From Rhizobiaceae bacterium (GTDB lineage Bacteria; Pseudomonadota; Alphaproteobacteria; Rhizobiales; Rhizobiaceae), in assembly GCA_023953835.1 (NCBI GenBank), contig JAMLJB010000001.1, positions 1,798,001 to 1,862,000 of the forward strand: a stretch of 64,000 nucleotides of DNA. Reading direction: 5' to 3'. Shown here piece after piece: positions 1 through 8,925 of this stretch. The position numbers and the translations under genes were made by a program. Numbering within the stretch: the stretch's first letter is position 1; every line of letters starts with the position of its first letter. The notes below the pieces were generated by a model. The model was given only the letters and a program-made list of their open reading frames with translations, was not told where the DNA came from and did not search any database.

Positions 1-648
1 ATCGCTATTCTCGGACGTGTCGGGGCGGGAAAATCGACTTTGCTGAGACTGGCGGGCGGCCTTGCCTCGCCGTCGAGGGGCCATATCCTGTTCAACGACA
101 CGTCGATGGATCTTGTCGATATATCGGACGTCCGGCGCGATATCGGCTTCGTGCTGCAGGAATCCAGCCTCTTCTACGGAAGCATTCGCGACAATCTCCG
201 CCTTGCCAATCCGCATGCCACCGACGAGCAGATTCTGGAGGCGATGCATCTCTCCTGCGCCGACCGCCTGTTGCTCAACCAGCCCCACGGCCTTGACCTG
301 AAGTTGCGCGAAGGGGGTGTCGGGCTGTCCGGCGGGCAGAAGCAGTCATTGCTGCTGGCCCGCGTGTTGCTGCGCTCGCCGCAGATTCTGTTGCTGGACG
401 AGCCGACCGCTTCGCTCGACGACGGAACCGAGGCCACGATCATCGAAAACCTCAAGGGCTGGCTCGGCCATCGGACGCTCATCGTTGCGACGCATCGCTA
501 TCAGGTTCTGAACCTTGTCGATCGCATCATCGTCATGGATGGAGGCCGGATCGTCCAGGATGGGCCGAAGGCGAAGGTCCTCGAATCGCTCGGCGTGAAT
601 GGGGCGACCCCACCGGCCCGGCCAAAGACAGCGACTGCAATGAGGTGA
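1..648 (+). CDS. Type I secretion system ABC transporter, C-terminal part (5' end outside window)
   Basis: This is the ATP-binding half of an inner-membrane ABC exporter; the open frame runs in from base 1, so the start codon and membrane domain lie outside the window. Walker A (GRVGAGKST) is encoded at about 13-39, the signature LSGGQ near 325-340, Walker B (ILLLDEP) near 385-405 and the H-loop (ATHR) near 487-498, so the nucleotide-binding domain is complete and looks functional. The HlyD-type adaptor follows 7 bases downstream, which is the usual T1SS arrangement and argues for protein export rather than import. The exported substrate is not visible. LapB-like peptidase-containing and PrtD-like exporters cannot be told apart from this fragment. 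Confidence 0.88.
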   Translation: MAILGRVGAGKSTLLRLAGGLASPSRGHILFNDTSMDLVDISDVRRDIGFVLQESSLFYGSIRDNLRLANPHATDEQILEAMHLSCADRLLLNQPHGLDLKLREGGVGLSGGQKQSLLLARVLLRSPQILLLDEPTASLDDGTEATIIENLKGWLGHRTLIVATHRYQVLNLVDRIIVMDGGRIVQDGPKAKVLESLGVNGATPPARPKTATAMR

Positions 649-655
649 GGCCGCG

Positions 656-1828
656 ATGACCGATCTCGGAATAACCGCCTATCATGGCGGTGAAGCGCGA
701 AAGATGCGCGCGCTCCTGTGGCTCATCATCGCGTCGCTGTTGATCTTCGTCGTCTGGGCTGCCAATGCGCCGCTTGATGAAGTGGCGATCGGCGAAGCCA
801 AGGTCACGCCCGCTTCGAAGGGGCAGGTGATCCAGAGCTTTGAAGGCGGCATCCTGGCCGAGCTGTTCGTCCGTGAAGGCGATATTGTCGAAGCTGGAGA
901 AAAGCTGGCGACGCTCGATCCGGTACAGGCACGTACCTCGATGGAAGAGGCGATGGCCAAGATCGTGGCGTTGCAGGCGCGGGCAGCGCGCCTCAAGGCG
1001 GAAATGGCCGACGCCACCGAAGTGGTTTTCCCGAAGGAGCTTGAAGTCAATACCGACGTGGTGGAGCGCGAGCGCCAGTTGTTCATCGCCAACCGGAAGG
1101 CGTTCAAGGAAAATCTGGACAATCTGAAAGAGCAGTTGCGACTTGCTGATGAGGAACTCGAAATTACGGTTCCACTGCTGAAATCCGGCGCGACGAATGA
1201 AGTCGAGGTGCTGCGATTGAAGCAGCGCGTCGCGGAATATTCATCCAAGCTGGCCGCGACCGAGAGCGAATATTATGTCGCCCTGAAAGCCGACTTCGCC
1301 GAAACGATGGGCGACCTCGGTCCGCTGCTGAAAGTCAGCGAGGGGCGCGCGGACCAGTTGCGGCGCACCATGATAACCGCGCCGACGCATGGCATCGTCA
1401 AGGATATTCGAATCACGACGATCGGGGGCGTAGTGCCCTCCGGCGGCATTCTGATGGAGATTGTTCCTCTCGGAGACCAGTTGCTGATCGAAGCACGTCT
1501 CAGCCCGCGCGACATCGCGTTCATCCATCCGGGGCAGGAAGCCAATGTGAAAATCACGGCCTATGATTCCGCGATCTATGGGTCCTTGTCCGGCAAGGTG
1601 GACCGTGTTTCGCCCGATACGATCGAGGACCAGACCGACAAGCGGATTCAATATTATCGCGTCTATGTCCTGACCGACCAGTCCTACCTCACGACCAAGG
1701 ACGGAAAGCAGCATCCGATCCTTCCCGGCATGGTGGCCACAACAGAAATCAGGACGGGGCACAACACCGTTCTCAACTATCTGCTGAAACCGTTGAAAAA
1801 AGCCGGCGAAGCGATGCGCGAACGCTGA
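656..1828 (+). CDS. HlyD-family T1SS periplasmic adaptor
   Basis: Membrane fusion protein of 390 residues that would bridge the inner-membrane ABC exporter to an outer-membrane TolC-like channel. There is one N-terminal membrane segment (about residues 19-37, rich in L, I and V), then a biotinyl-lipoyl-like half (GEAKVTP.. and FEGGILAELFVREGDIV), a charged helical hairpin (about 100-230) and the second lipoyl half with the typical TAPTHGIVKDI motif. Length fits the HlyD/PrtE family (390-480). It follows the ABC gene by 7 bases and is probably co-transcribed with it. No TolC gene and no RTX substrate lie in the visible flank. Confidence 0.9.
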   Translation: MTDLGITAYHGGEARKMRALLWLIIASLLIFVVWAANAPLDEVAIGEAKVTPASKGQVIQSFEGGILAELFVREGDIVEAGEKLATLDPVQARTSMEEAMAKIVALQARAARLKAEMADATEVVFPKELEVNTDVVERERQLFIANRKAFKENLDNLKEQLRLADEELEITVPLLKSGATNEVEVLRLKQRVAEYSSKLAATESEYYVALKADFAETMGDLGPLLKVSEGRADQLRRTMITAPTHGIVKDIRITTIGGVVPSGGILMEIVPLGDQLLIEARLSPRDIAFIHPGQEANVKITAYDSAIYGSLSGKVDRVSPDTIEDQTDKRIQYYRVYVLTDQSYLTTKDGKQHPILPGMVATTEIRTGHNTVLNYLLKPLKKAGEAMRER

Positions 1829-2007
1829 GGCGCTCCGCTCATTTCGCCGCGCCGACAGCGAGGCGCGAAGTTTCCGTATCGAATTCGGTTCACGCAACCC
1901 GACGGCGTGCTACATTGGCTGTGCCGGATGCGTTCGGGCAAATGACTTGAAACCGGGCAATTGCGTGCCGCGTGAAACCCTGCGAAAGTGGGCGCGGAGG
2001 TATCGCA

Positions 2008-2961
2008 ATGGCATTGCGTCCAGAAACAGGGTCATCCCGCCTTGATGAGGCGGCGCGGGCGGGCTGGCTCTATTATGTCGCCGGAAACACGCAGGACCAG
2101 ATTGCAGCGAAACTCGGCGTTTCGCGGCAGACGGCGCAGCGTCTCGTGTCGCTTGCCATGTCCGAAGGGCTGGTCCGAGTCAGGCTCGACCACCCGATCG
2201 CGCGCTGTCTCGAACTCGCCGAAGAGTTGCGCAAGCGTTTTTCGCTCGACCTCGCGGAGGTAGTCCCGAGCGATCCCGATTCCACCTCGACGACAATCGG
2301 CATTGCGGAGGCGGCGGCCACGGAGATCGAACGCTTCCTGCGTTCGCCGGAACCGATCGTCATGGGCATCGGGACGGGCCGCACGCTGAAGGCGGCGACG
2401 GAGCAATTGCCGGCCATGGAATGCCCGCAGCACAAGATCGTTTCGCTGACGGGCAACATTTCGCCGGATGGTTCGGCCGCGTTCTACAACGTCATTTTCA
2501 ACATGGCCGACCGCATCAAAGCCCGTAGTTTTCCTATGCCGCTGCCGGTGATCGCCTCGTCGGAAGACGAGAAGGAGATGCTGCTTGCCCAGCCCATGGT
2601 TCGTCAGACATTCGAGCTCGCGGCAAGTGCTTCCGTAACATTTGTCGGCATTGGAGAACTCGGGCCGCAGGCCCCGCTTTTCGTGGACGGGTTCATTTCG
2701 GACCAGGAACTCAAGGCGCTCCAGAAAGCCGGAGGCGTTGCGGAAATCGTCGGCTGGGTGTTCGACCGGCAGGGTCATCTCATCGATGGTCTGACCAATG
2801 CACGGGTCGCGAGCGCTCCGCTGCCCTCGCGGGAAAAGTCGCTCGTGGTGGCGCTGGCCATGGGTGAGCGCAAGCTTCCCGGCATTCTGGCGGCGGTCAC
2901 GCGGCGCCTCGTGAACGGTTTGATTACCGACGAGCGAACCGCTGCCGCACTGCTCGCTTAG
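2008..2961 (+). CDS. smoC: SorC/DeoR-type sugar-binding transcriptional regulator (SmoC-like)
   Basis: Predicted regulator of the polyol operon that follows. An N-terminal helix-turn-helix (about residues 27-52, around QDQIAAKLGVSRQTAQRLV) is followed by a SorC-type sugar-binding domain with the phosphosugar-loop-like GIGTGRTL. I chose ATG 2008 because GGAGG at 1996-2000 is correctly spaced; a GTG at 1972 would add 12 residues with no ribosome binding site. Product 317 residues, normal for SorC proteins (about 315). Its place directly upstream of smoE in the same direction matches the rhizobial and Rhodobacter smo loci. The ligand (a polyol or its phosphate) is inferred from this context. Confidence 0.85.
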   Translation: MALRPETGSSRLDEAARAGWLYYVAGNTQDQIAAKLGVSRQTAQRLVSLAMSEGLVRVRLDHPIARCLELAEELRKRFSLDLAEVVPSDPDSTSTTIGIAEAAATEIERFLRSPEPIVMGIGTGRTLKAATEQLPAMECPQHKIVSLTGNISPDGSAAFYNVIFNMADRIKARSFPMPLPVIASSEDEKEMLLAQPMVRQTFELAASASVTFVGIGELGPQAPLFVDGFISDQELKALQKAGGVAEIVGWVFDRQGHLIDGLTNARVASAPLPSREKSLVVALAMGERKLPGILAAVTRRLVNGLITDERTAAALLA

Positions 2962-2996
2962 CGCCGCATTCACCCAAATTTGCCCGGAAATTTCTG

Positions 2997-3022
2997 CAAA
3001 AATGGCCTCAGTCCCATTTTTG
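2997..3022 (+). promoter_or_regulatory. 9-bp perfect inverted repeat upstream of smoE (operator or terminator)
   Basis: CAAAAATGG at 2997-3005 pairs perfectly with CCATTTTTG at 3014-3022 across an 8-base loop. It lies just after the smoC stop and upstream of the smoE promoter. It could be the operator of the SorC-type regulator or the terminator of smoC; the sequence alone does not decide. Confidence 0.5.
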
Positions 3023-3065
3023 GACAGGTATAGCCCTGCCTTTTGCGCGCAAACCGACCAGCTTT

Positions 3066-3086
3066 GCGAGCGGCTCGCAGCTTTTT
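3066..3086 (+). terminator. Short GC stem with T-run after smoC
   Basis: GCGAG (3066-3070) and CTCGC (3074-3078) form a 5-bp stem with a 3-base loop. Five T residues follow at 3082-3086 after a three-base gap. This resembles a weak intrinsic terminator that would separate smoC from the smoE operon. Confidence 0.4.
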
Positions 3087-3126
3087 GCGCGAAGGGTTCA
3101 TGCTGCGGCGCAGCAACGAATCCCGA

Positions 3127-3155
3127 TTGACAGCTTCGCGCTGTAGTGAATAATC
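3127..3155 (+). promoter_or_regulatory. Predicted sigma-70-type promoter of the smo operon
   Basis: A perfect TTGACA (-35) lies at 3127-3132 and an AT-rich AATAAT (-10) at 3149-3154, with a 16-base spacer. It is about 50 bases upstream of the smoE start at 3203. The call rests on these hexamers only. Confidence 0.5.
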
Positions 3156-3202
3156 GCTCACAGCCATAGCAAATGCTCGCATTGGTTTCAGGGAGGAAAT
3201 TG

Positions 3203-4513
3203 ATGAAACTTTCCACGCTCGTACTCGGCATGTGCACAGCGAGTGCGCTTGCCTTCGCCGCGCATGCCGAATCGATCACCATCGCCACGGTCAACAATGG
3301 CGACATGGTGCGCATGCAGAAGCTGACTGACGACTTCGCGCAGAAGAACCCGGACATCCAGTTGAACTGGGTGACGCTGGAGGAGAATGTCCTGCGCGAA
3401 CGCGTCACGACCGACATCGCCACCAAGGGCGGCCAGTATGATGTGATGACCATCGGTACCTACGAGGTGCCGATCTGGGCGAAGCAGGGCTGGCTGCTGC
3501 CGCTGGAGAATCTCGGGGCCGATTATGACGTGGCCGACATCATCCCGGCGATCGCGGGCGGCCTGTCCTATGAGGGCAAGCTCTACGCCGCGCCGTTCTA
3601 CGGCGAGTCGTCCTTCGTCATGTATCGCAAGGACCTGATGGAAAAGGCCGGGCTGACCATGCCGGAGGCCCCGACCTGGGAGTTCATCATCGACGCGGCG
3701 AAGAAGATGACCGACCGCGCCAACGATGTGAACGGAATCTGCCTGCGCGGCAAGGCCGGCTGGGGCGAGAACATGGCATTCCTGACGGCCATGTCCAATT
3801 CGTTTGGCGCGCGGTGGTTCGACGAGAACTGGCAGCCGCAGTTCGACCAGCCCGAATGGAAAAAGACGATGGACACCTATGTCAGCCTCATGAAGGAGGC
3901 CGGCCCGTCCGGTGCGTCGTCGAACGGCTTCAACGAGAACCTTGCGCTGTTCCAGCAGGGCAAGTGCGGCATGTGGATCGACGCGACGGTCGCGGCGTCC
4001 TTCGTGTCCGATCCGAAGAACTCGACGGTGGCCGACAAGGTTGGCTATGCGCTGGCGCCCGACAATGGTCTCGGCAAGCGTGGCAACTGGCTCTGGGCAT
4101 GGTCGCTGGCCATCCCGGCAGGCACGCAGAAGGCTGAGGCCGCGGAGAAGTTCGTGTCCTGGGCGACGGACAAGGCCTATCTCGAACTGGTCGCTTCCAA
4201 GGAGGGCTGGGCCAATGTTCCGCCCGGAACGCGCACCTCGCTCTACAACAATCCCGAATACCAGAAGGCCGCGCCCTTCGCGAAAATGACGCTGGATTCG
4301 ATCAACTCGGCTGACCCCACGAAGCCGACCGTCAAGCCTGTGCCCTATGTCGGCGTGCAGTTCGTCGCTATTCCGCAGTTCCAGAGCCTCGGCACGCAGG
4401 TCGGCCAGCTCTTCTCGGCGGCGCTTGCCGGACAGCAGTCCGTCGACGATGCGCTGGCAGCGGCGCAGCAGATCTCGGTGCGCGAGATGACCCGCGCCGG
4501 CTACATCAAATAA
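3203..4513 (+). CDS. smoE: Sorbitol/mannitol ABC transporter substrate-binding protein
   Basis: Periplasmic binding protein of a CUT1-type ABC importer. ATG 3203 has GGGAGG at 3191-3196 and gives 436 residues, the family's usual length. A signal peptide is visible (residues 1-24: KLSTLVLG.. ending in AHA-ES). The rest looks like a type 1 solute-binding protein (PYVGVQF, VKPVPYV near the C-terminus). It heads an operon with two permeases, an ATPase and mannitol dehydrogenase, which is the main reason for the polyol assignment. Two hairpins separate it from smoF, as is common where the binding protein must be made in excess over the membrane subunits. Confidence 0.9.
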   Translation: MKLSTLVLGMCTASALAFAAHAESITIATVNNGDMVRMQKLTDDFAQKNPDIQLNWVTLEENVLRERVTTDIATKGGQYDVMTIGTYEVPIWAKQGWLLPLENLGADYDVADIIPAIAGGLSYEGKLYAAPFYGESSFVMYRKDLMEKAGLTMPEAPTWEFIIDAAKKMTDRANDVNGICLRGKAGWGENMAFLTAMSNSFGARWFDENWQPQFDQPEWKKTMDTYVSLMKEAGPSGASSNGFNENLALFQQGKCGMWIDATVAASFVSDPKNSTVADKVGYALAPDNGLGKRGNWLWAWSLAIPAGTQKAEAAEKFVSWATDKAYLELVASKEGWANVPPGTRTSLYNNPEYQKAAPFAKMTLDSINSADPTKPTVKPVPYVGVQFVAIPQFQSLGTQVGQLFSAALAGQQSVDDALAAAQQISVREMTRAGYIK

Positions 4514-4531
4514 GGCTCCTCCCGGTGCCTT

Positions 4532-4560
4532 GGCCGTCCGGTTCCCAGTGCCGGTCGGCC
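4532..4560 (+). terminator. Intercistronic hairpin after smoE
   Basis: GGCCGTCCGG (4532-4541) pairs with CCGGTCGGCC (4551-4560) with one mismatch and a 9-base loop. No real T-run follows, so partial termination or protection of the smoE mRNA 3' end is more likely than full termination, because smoF continues the operon. Confidence 0.55.
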
Positions 4561-4576
4561 CCTTTCCGATGACGGG

Positions 4577-4615
4577 CCTATCCACCCATCCGCCTGCCGG
4601 CAGACGGATGATAGG
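4577..4615 (+). repeat. Second intercistronic palindrome, resembling a dispersed element
   Basis: Nested symmetry: CCTATC/GATAGG outside (4577-4582, 4610-4615), CATCCG/CGGATG inside (4587-4592, 4605-4610) and the palindrome CTGCCGGCAG at the centre (4594-4603). Sixteen bases, CATCCGCCTGCCGGCA, are identical to part of the 45-bp repeat arm at 39094-39138. This looks like a shortened copy of the same palindromic family. Confidence 0.6.
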
Positions 4616-4653
4616 TCTCGCACTCGCTCCTATAGCCAAGAGGTAGAGCGGAC

Positions 4654-5526
4654 ATGGCCACCCAGAACATCCGCACGCTTGCGCGCTTCATGATGGCGCC
4701 CTCGGTCATTCTCCTGCTGATCTGGATGATCGTGCCTCTGGCGATGACCCTGTGGTTCTCGTTCCAGAACTACAATCTGCTCGATCCCACGAATGTCAGT
4801 TTCGGCGGGCTGTTCAACTATCGCTACTTCCTGACCGATCCGGCCTTCGTCACCTCCATCGTCAACACACTGCTTCTGGTTGTCGGCGTGCTGTTGATCA
4901 CGGTGATCGGCGGCATCCTGATCGCCATGCTGATCGACCAGCCGATCTTCGGGCAGGGCATTGTCCGCATCCTCGTGATCTCGCCCTTCTTCGTCATGCC
5001 GCCGGTCGCGGCGCTGGTGTGGAAGAACATGATCATGCATCCGGGCTATGGCGTGTTCGCTGATATATCCCGCTTTTTCGGGCTCCAGCCGGTGGACTGG
5101 TTCGCGCAATTTCCGCTGCTGTCGATCATCATCATTGTGGCCTGGCAGTGGCTGCCATTCGCGACGCTGATCCTGCTCACGTCGCTGCAATCGCTGGACG
5201 GCGAGCAGAAGGAAGCCGCCGAGATGGACGGGGCGAGCGCGCTGTCGCGCTTTTGGTACCTGACGCTGCCGCATATGTCGCGGGCGATCACCGTCGTGAT
5301 CCTGATCCAGACGATCTTCCTGCTCGGCGTCTATGCGGAAATCCTCGTCACCACCAATGGCGGGCCAGGCTACGCATCCACGAACCTGCCCTTCCTGATC
5401 TACCGCACCGCGCTGCTCGGCTACGATGTCGGTGGAGCTTCGGCAGGCGGCGTCATCGCCATCATCCTCGCCAATATCGTCGCCTTCTTCCTGATGCGCG
5501 CCGTTGGCAAGAACCTGGACAAGTGA
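4654..5526 (+). CDS. smoF: Sorbitol/mannitol ABC transporter permease 1
   Basis: Inner-membrane permease of 290 residues with about six hydrophobic segments, the first at residues 12-32. The EAA loop that contacts the ATPase is clear (EAAEMDGASALSRFW, about residues 188-202). Length and layout match MalF/UgpA-type CUT1 permeases. It lies between the binding protein and SmoG, whose start follows its stop by seven bases. Start ATG 4654 is preceded by a purine-rich AGAGG. Confidence 0.9.
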   Translation: MATQNIRTLARFMMAPSVILLLIWMIVPLAMTLWFSFQNYNLLDPTNVSFGGLFNYRYFLTDPAFVTSIVNTLLLVVGVLLITVIGGILIAMLIDQPIFGQGIVRILVISPFFVMPPVAALVWKNMIMHPGYGVFADISRFFGLQPVDWFAQFPLLSIIIIVAWQWLPFATLILLTSLQSLDGEQKEAAEMDGASALSRFWYLTLPHMSRAITVVILIQTIFLLGVYAEILVTTNGGPGYASTNLPFLIYRTALLGYDVGGASAGGVIAIILANIVAFFLMRAVGKNLDK

Positions 5527-5533
5527 GGGCACC

Positions 5534-6358
5534 ATGGCACGCGCAGTTCCCACCCGCACCAAGCTGATCTGGACGGTCGCCGCCTGGGTCGTGGCGCTCA
5601 TCATCGTCTTTCCGATCCTCTACACGGTCATCACCTCGCTGAAATCGGAACAGGAAGCAATTTCCGGCTTCAATCTGGTCCCCTCCTTCACGCTGGAAAG
5701 CTATCGCGAGGTGCAGGGCCAGCAGAACTATTTCAAATTCTTCATGAATTCGGTGATTATCGCCGTGGGCTCGACACTGATCGGCGTCCTCATTTCAGTG
5801 CCCGCCGCATGGTCGATGGCCTTTTCGCCGACCCGAAAGACCAAGGACATTCTTATGTGGATGCTCTCCACGAAGATGATGCCTGCGGCGGCCGTGCTGG
5901 TTCCCATTTACCTGCTGTTCCGCGATTTTGGGCTGCTCGACAGCCGGTTCGGCCTTACCTTCATGCTGATGATGATCAACCTGCCGATCGTGGTGTGGAT
6001 GCTCTACACCTATTTCCGCGAAATTCCCGGCGAAATCCTCGAGGCAGCCCGCATGGACGGAGCGTCGCTGTGGGGCGAAATCTGGCACGTGCTGTTGCCG
6101 ATGGCGGTTCCCGGCATCGCCTCCACCATGCTGCTCAACATCATTCTCGCGTGGAACGAGGCATTTTGGACCATCCGGCTCACCACCACGGAAGCCGCGC
6201 CGCTGACGGCGTTCATCGCTTCATTCTCCAGTCCGCAGGGCCTGTTCTGGGCGAAGCTCTCGGCGGCATCCACATTGGCGATCGCGCCCATCCTCATCAT
6301 GGGCTGGTTCAGCCAGAAGCAACTTGTCCGGGGTCTCACCTTCGGCGCGGTGAAGTAG
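5534..6358 (+). CDS. smoG: Sorbitol/mannitol ABC transporter permease 2
   Basis: Second permease, 274 residues from ATG 5534 (GAGGG at 5525-5529; a longer frame from 5504 would overlap smoF). Six membrane segments are apparent and the EAA motif reads [15 protein letters not shown] (about residues 173-187). MalG/UgpE-type. Pairs with SmoF; the ATPase gene starts 10 bases downstream. Confidence 0.9.
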   Translation: MARAVPTRTKLIWTVAAWVVALIIVFPILYTVITSLKSEQEAISGFNLVPSFTLESYREVQGQQNYFKFFMNSVIIAVGSTLIGVLISVPAAWSMAFSPTRKTKDILMWMLSTKMMPAAAVLVPIYLLFRDFGLLDSRFGLTFMLMMINLPIVVWMLYTYFREIPGEILEAARMDGASLWGEIWHVLLPMAVPGIASTMLLNIILAWNEAFWTIRLTTTEAAPLTAFIASFSSPQGLFWAKLSAASTLAIAPILIMGWFSQKQLVRGLTFGAVK

Positions 6359-6368
6359 GGAGGAAAGC

Positions 6369-7370
6369 ATGGGCAAGATCAATCTGCGTGGCGTCAACAA
6401 ATCGTTCGGCTCCACCACGATCATTCCGAACATCGACCTCGATATCGAGGATGGCGAATTCGTCGTTTTCGTCGGACCGTCCGGTTGCGGCAAATCCACC
6501 CTGCTGCGGCTGATCGCCGGGCTCGAGGATGTCACCGCCGGCACCATTTCCATCGACGGGCGCGAAGTGACGCAGGAAGCGCCGGCCAAGCGCAAGCTGG
6601 CGATGGTGTTCCAGTCCTACGCGCTTTACCCGCACATGACGGTGGCGAAGAACATCGCCTTTCCGTTGAAGATGGCGGGCGAGAAGCCGGAGGTGATCGA
6701 GAAGAAGGTGCAGGATGCGGCGCGCGTGCTGAACCTGACGAACTACCTCGAACGCCGCCCCGGCCAGTTGTCCGGCGGCCAGCGCCAGCGTGTCGCCATC
6801 GGGCGCGCCATCGTGCGCCAGCCTTCGGCCTTCCTGTTCGACGAGCCGCTGTCGAACCTCGACGCCGCCTTGCGCGGCACCATGCGGCTGGAGATTTCCG
6901 AACTGCATCATCAGCTCAAGACGACCATGATCTACGTGACGCACGACCAGGTCGAAGCCATGACCATGGCCGACAAGATCGTCGTGCTGAACGCGGGCAA
7001 TATCGAGCAGGTCGGCTCGCCGATGGAGCTTTACCGCAATCCGCGCAACCTGTTCGTCGCTGGCTTCATCGGCTCGCCGAAGATGAATTTCCTTGAGGGC
7101 GAGGCCGCTGCCGCGCAGGGCGTCAAGACCATCGGCATCCGCCCGGAGCATCTGAAAATCTCGACGACCGAAGGAGCATGGAGCGGCAAGGTCGGCGTTG
7201 CCGAACATCTCGGATCGGACACCTTCCTGCATGTGCACACCGACGACCACGGAACCATCAATGTCCGGGCGGACGGCGAGGTCGGAGTGAACCATGGCGA
7301 CACGATCTATCTCACGCCCATGCCGACCAAGCTGCATCGGTTCGGGGGCGACGGGTTGGCGGTGCGGTAG
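6369..7370 (+). CDS. smoK: Polyol ABC transporter ATP-binding protein (MalK/UgpC type)
   Basis: Cytoplasmic ATPase of 333 residues. Walker [10 protein letters not shown] (about 37-45), Q-loop in VFQSYALYP, signature LSGGQRQR (about 135-142), Walker [13 protein letters not shown], and THDQVEA with the switch histidine are all present. A C-terminal MalK-type regulatory domain follows (GIRPEHL near 257). GGAGG lies about 5 bases before ATG 6369. Fourth gene of the smo operon. Confidence 0.92.
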   Translation: MGKINLRGVNKSFGSTTIIPNIDLDIEDGEFVVFVGPSGCGKSTLLRLIAGLEDVTAGTISIDGREVTQEAPAKRKLAMVFQSYALYPHMTVAKNIAFPLKMAGEKPEVIEKKVQDAARVLNLTNYLERRPGQLSGGQRQRVAIGRAIVRQPSAFLFDEPLSNLDAALRGTMRLEISELHHQLKTTMIYVTHDQVEAMTMADKIVVLNAGNIEQVGSPMELYRNPRNLFVAGFIGSPKMNFLEGEAAAAQGVKTIGIRPEHLKISTTEGAWSGKVGVAEHLGSDTFLHVHTDDHGTINVRADGEVGVNHGDTIYLTPMPTKLHRFGGDGLAVR

Positions 7371-7433
7371 ATCAGATGCGTTCGCACCGCCCCTAATGCC
7401 GCCCGGCCTCGCCTGCATGAAAGGTTTTGCGCA

Positions 7434-8912
7434 ATGACCGTCAAGCTATCAGCCGCGAATATTGGCGAGCTTCCTGAAGCGGTGGCGCGACCGGCTTATG
7501 ATCGGGCGACGCTCAAGGCAGGCATCGTGCATTTCGGCCTCGGCAATTTCCACCGCGCACATCAGGCGGTCTATCTGGACGACCTGTTCAATGCGGGCCT
7601 GGATCACGACTGGGCGCTGGTTGGCGCAGGGGTCTTCGACTTCGAGAAGCCGGGGCGCGAACGGCTGAAGCAGCAGGACTGGCTGACCACGGTGGTCGAG
7701 CAGGATGCAGGCCACAAGCAGGCGCGCGTCACGGGCTCGATGATCGATTTCATCGAGCCGGGTGATACGGACGCCCTCATTGCGATGCTCGCCGATCCCG
7801 CCATCCGCATCGTTTCGACGACCATCACCGAGGGCGGCTATTTCATCGATCCGGCGACCCAGAAATTCAATCCGGAGCACCCCGACATCGTGGCCGATGG
7901 CAAGAATCCCGATCGTCCGAAAACCGTTTTCGGTCTGATCCTCGCCGGGCTCAAGCGGCGCAGGGCGAACGGCGTCCAGCCTTTCACGGTGATGTGCTGC
8001 GACAACATCCCCCACAACGGCCATGTCACTTCGGACGCGGTGGTGGGGCTGGCGCGGCTGTCGGACCACGAATTCGCGGATTGGGTGGAGCGCAATGTGG
8101 CGTTTCCGAATGCGATGGTGGACCGCATCACGCCGGCCACCACCGATCGCGAGCGCAAGTCGCTGAAGGAGGATTTCGGAGTCGAGGACAACTGGCCGGT
8201 GTTCTGCGAGCCGTTCCGGCAATGGGTACTGGAGGACAGGTTTCCCGCCGGACGCCCGGCACTGGAAAAGGTCGGCGTTCAGTTCGTAGACGATGTGTCG
8301 CCCTTCGAACTCATGAAGATACGCATTCTCAATGGCGGCCATGCGGTGATCGCCTATCCGGCTGGACTGATGGACATTCATTTCGTCCATGAGGCGATGG
8401 AAAACGACCTCGTGCGGCGCTTCCTGTCGAAGATCGAGAATGAGGAAATCATTCCGACTGTGCCGCCGGTTCCCGGCACCAGCCTTGACGATTATTTCGC
8501 GCTGATCGAGCGGCGCTTCTCCAATCCGACCATAGGCGACACGGTGCGCCGGCTTTGCCTCGACGGCTCCAATCGCCAGCCGAAATTCATCATCCCGACC
8601 ATTGCCGACCGGCTGAAGGCGGGAAAGGGCATCGACGGATTGGCGCTGGAATCGGCGCTGTGGTGCCGCTATTGCTACGGCACGACAGACAGCGGCGCGC
8701 CGATCGAACCGAACGACCCGAACTGGGACCGGATGATGGCGACCGCACGCAAAGCAAAGGACGATCCGGCGGCGTGGCTTGGCATGGAAGACATTTATGG
8801 CGCGGTGGGGCGTTCGGACGTGTTTGCGCGCGCCTTCGCCGAAGCGCTGGCGGCGCTCTGGAAAGACGGCGCGGCAAAGGTGCTGACCCGCTATCTGGGC
8901 AACTCCCGCTGA
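7434..8912 (+). CDS. mtlK: Mannitol 2-dehydrogenase (polyol dehydrogenase)
   Basis: Long-chain, zinc-independent NAD-dependent polyol dehydrogenase of 492 residues, the normal length for MtlK/mannitol dehydrogenases. Family signatures are GNFHRAHQAVYLDDL (about residues 37-51) and the catalytic-lysine region FELMKIRILNGGHA (about 290-303). It would oxidise mannitol, and possibly arabinitol or sorbitol, to the ketose after uptake by SmoEFGK. It sits 63 bases after smoK in the same direction. Exact polyol preference cannot be read from sequence. Confidence 0.92.
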   Translation: MTVKLSAANIGELPEAVARPAYDRATLKAGIVHFGLGNFHRAHQAVYLDDLFNAGLDHDWALVGAGVFDFEKPGRERLKQQDWLTTVVEQDAGHKQARVTGSMIDFIEPGDTDALIAMLADPAIRIVSTTITEGGYFIDPATQKFNPEHPDIVADGKNPDRPKTVFGLILAGLKRRRANGVQPFTVMCCDNIPHNGHVTSDAVVGLARLSDHEFADWVERNVAFPNAMVDRITPATTDRERKSLKEDFGVEDNWPVFCEPFRQWVLEDRFPAGRPALEKVGVQFVDDVSPFELMKIRILNGGHAVIAYPAGLMDIHFVHEAMENDLVRRFLSKIENEEIIPTVPPVPGTSLDDYFALIERRFSNPTIGDTVRRLCLDGSNRQPKFIIPTIADRLKAGKGIDGLALESALWCRYCYGTTDSGAPIEPNDPNWDRMMATARKAKDDPAAWLGMEDIYGAVGRSDVFARAFAEALAALWKDGAAKVLTRYLGNSR

Positions 8913-8925
8913 GGCGCAGGCTGCC

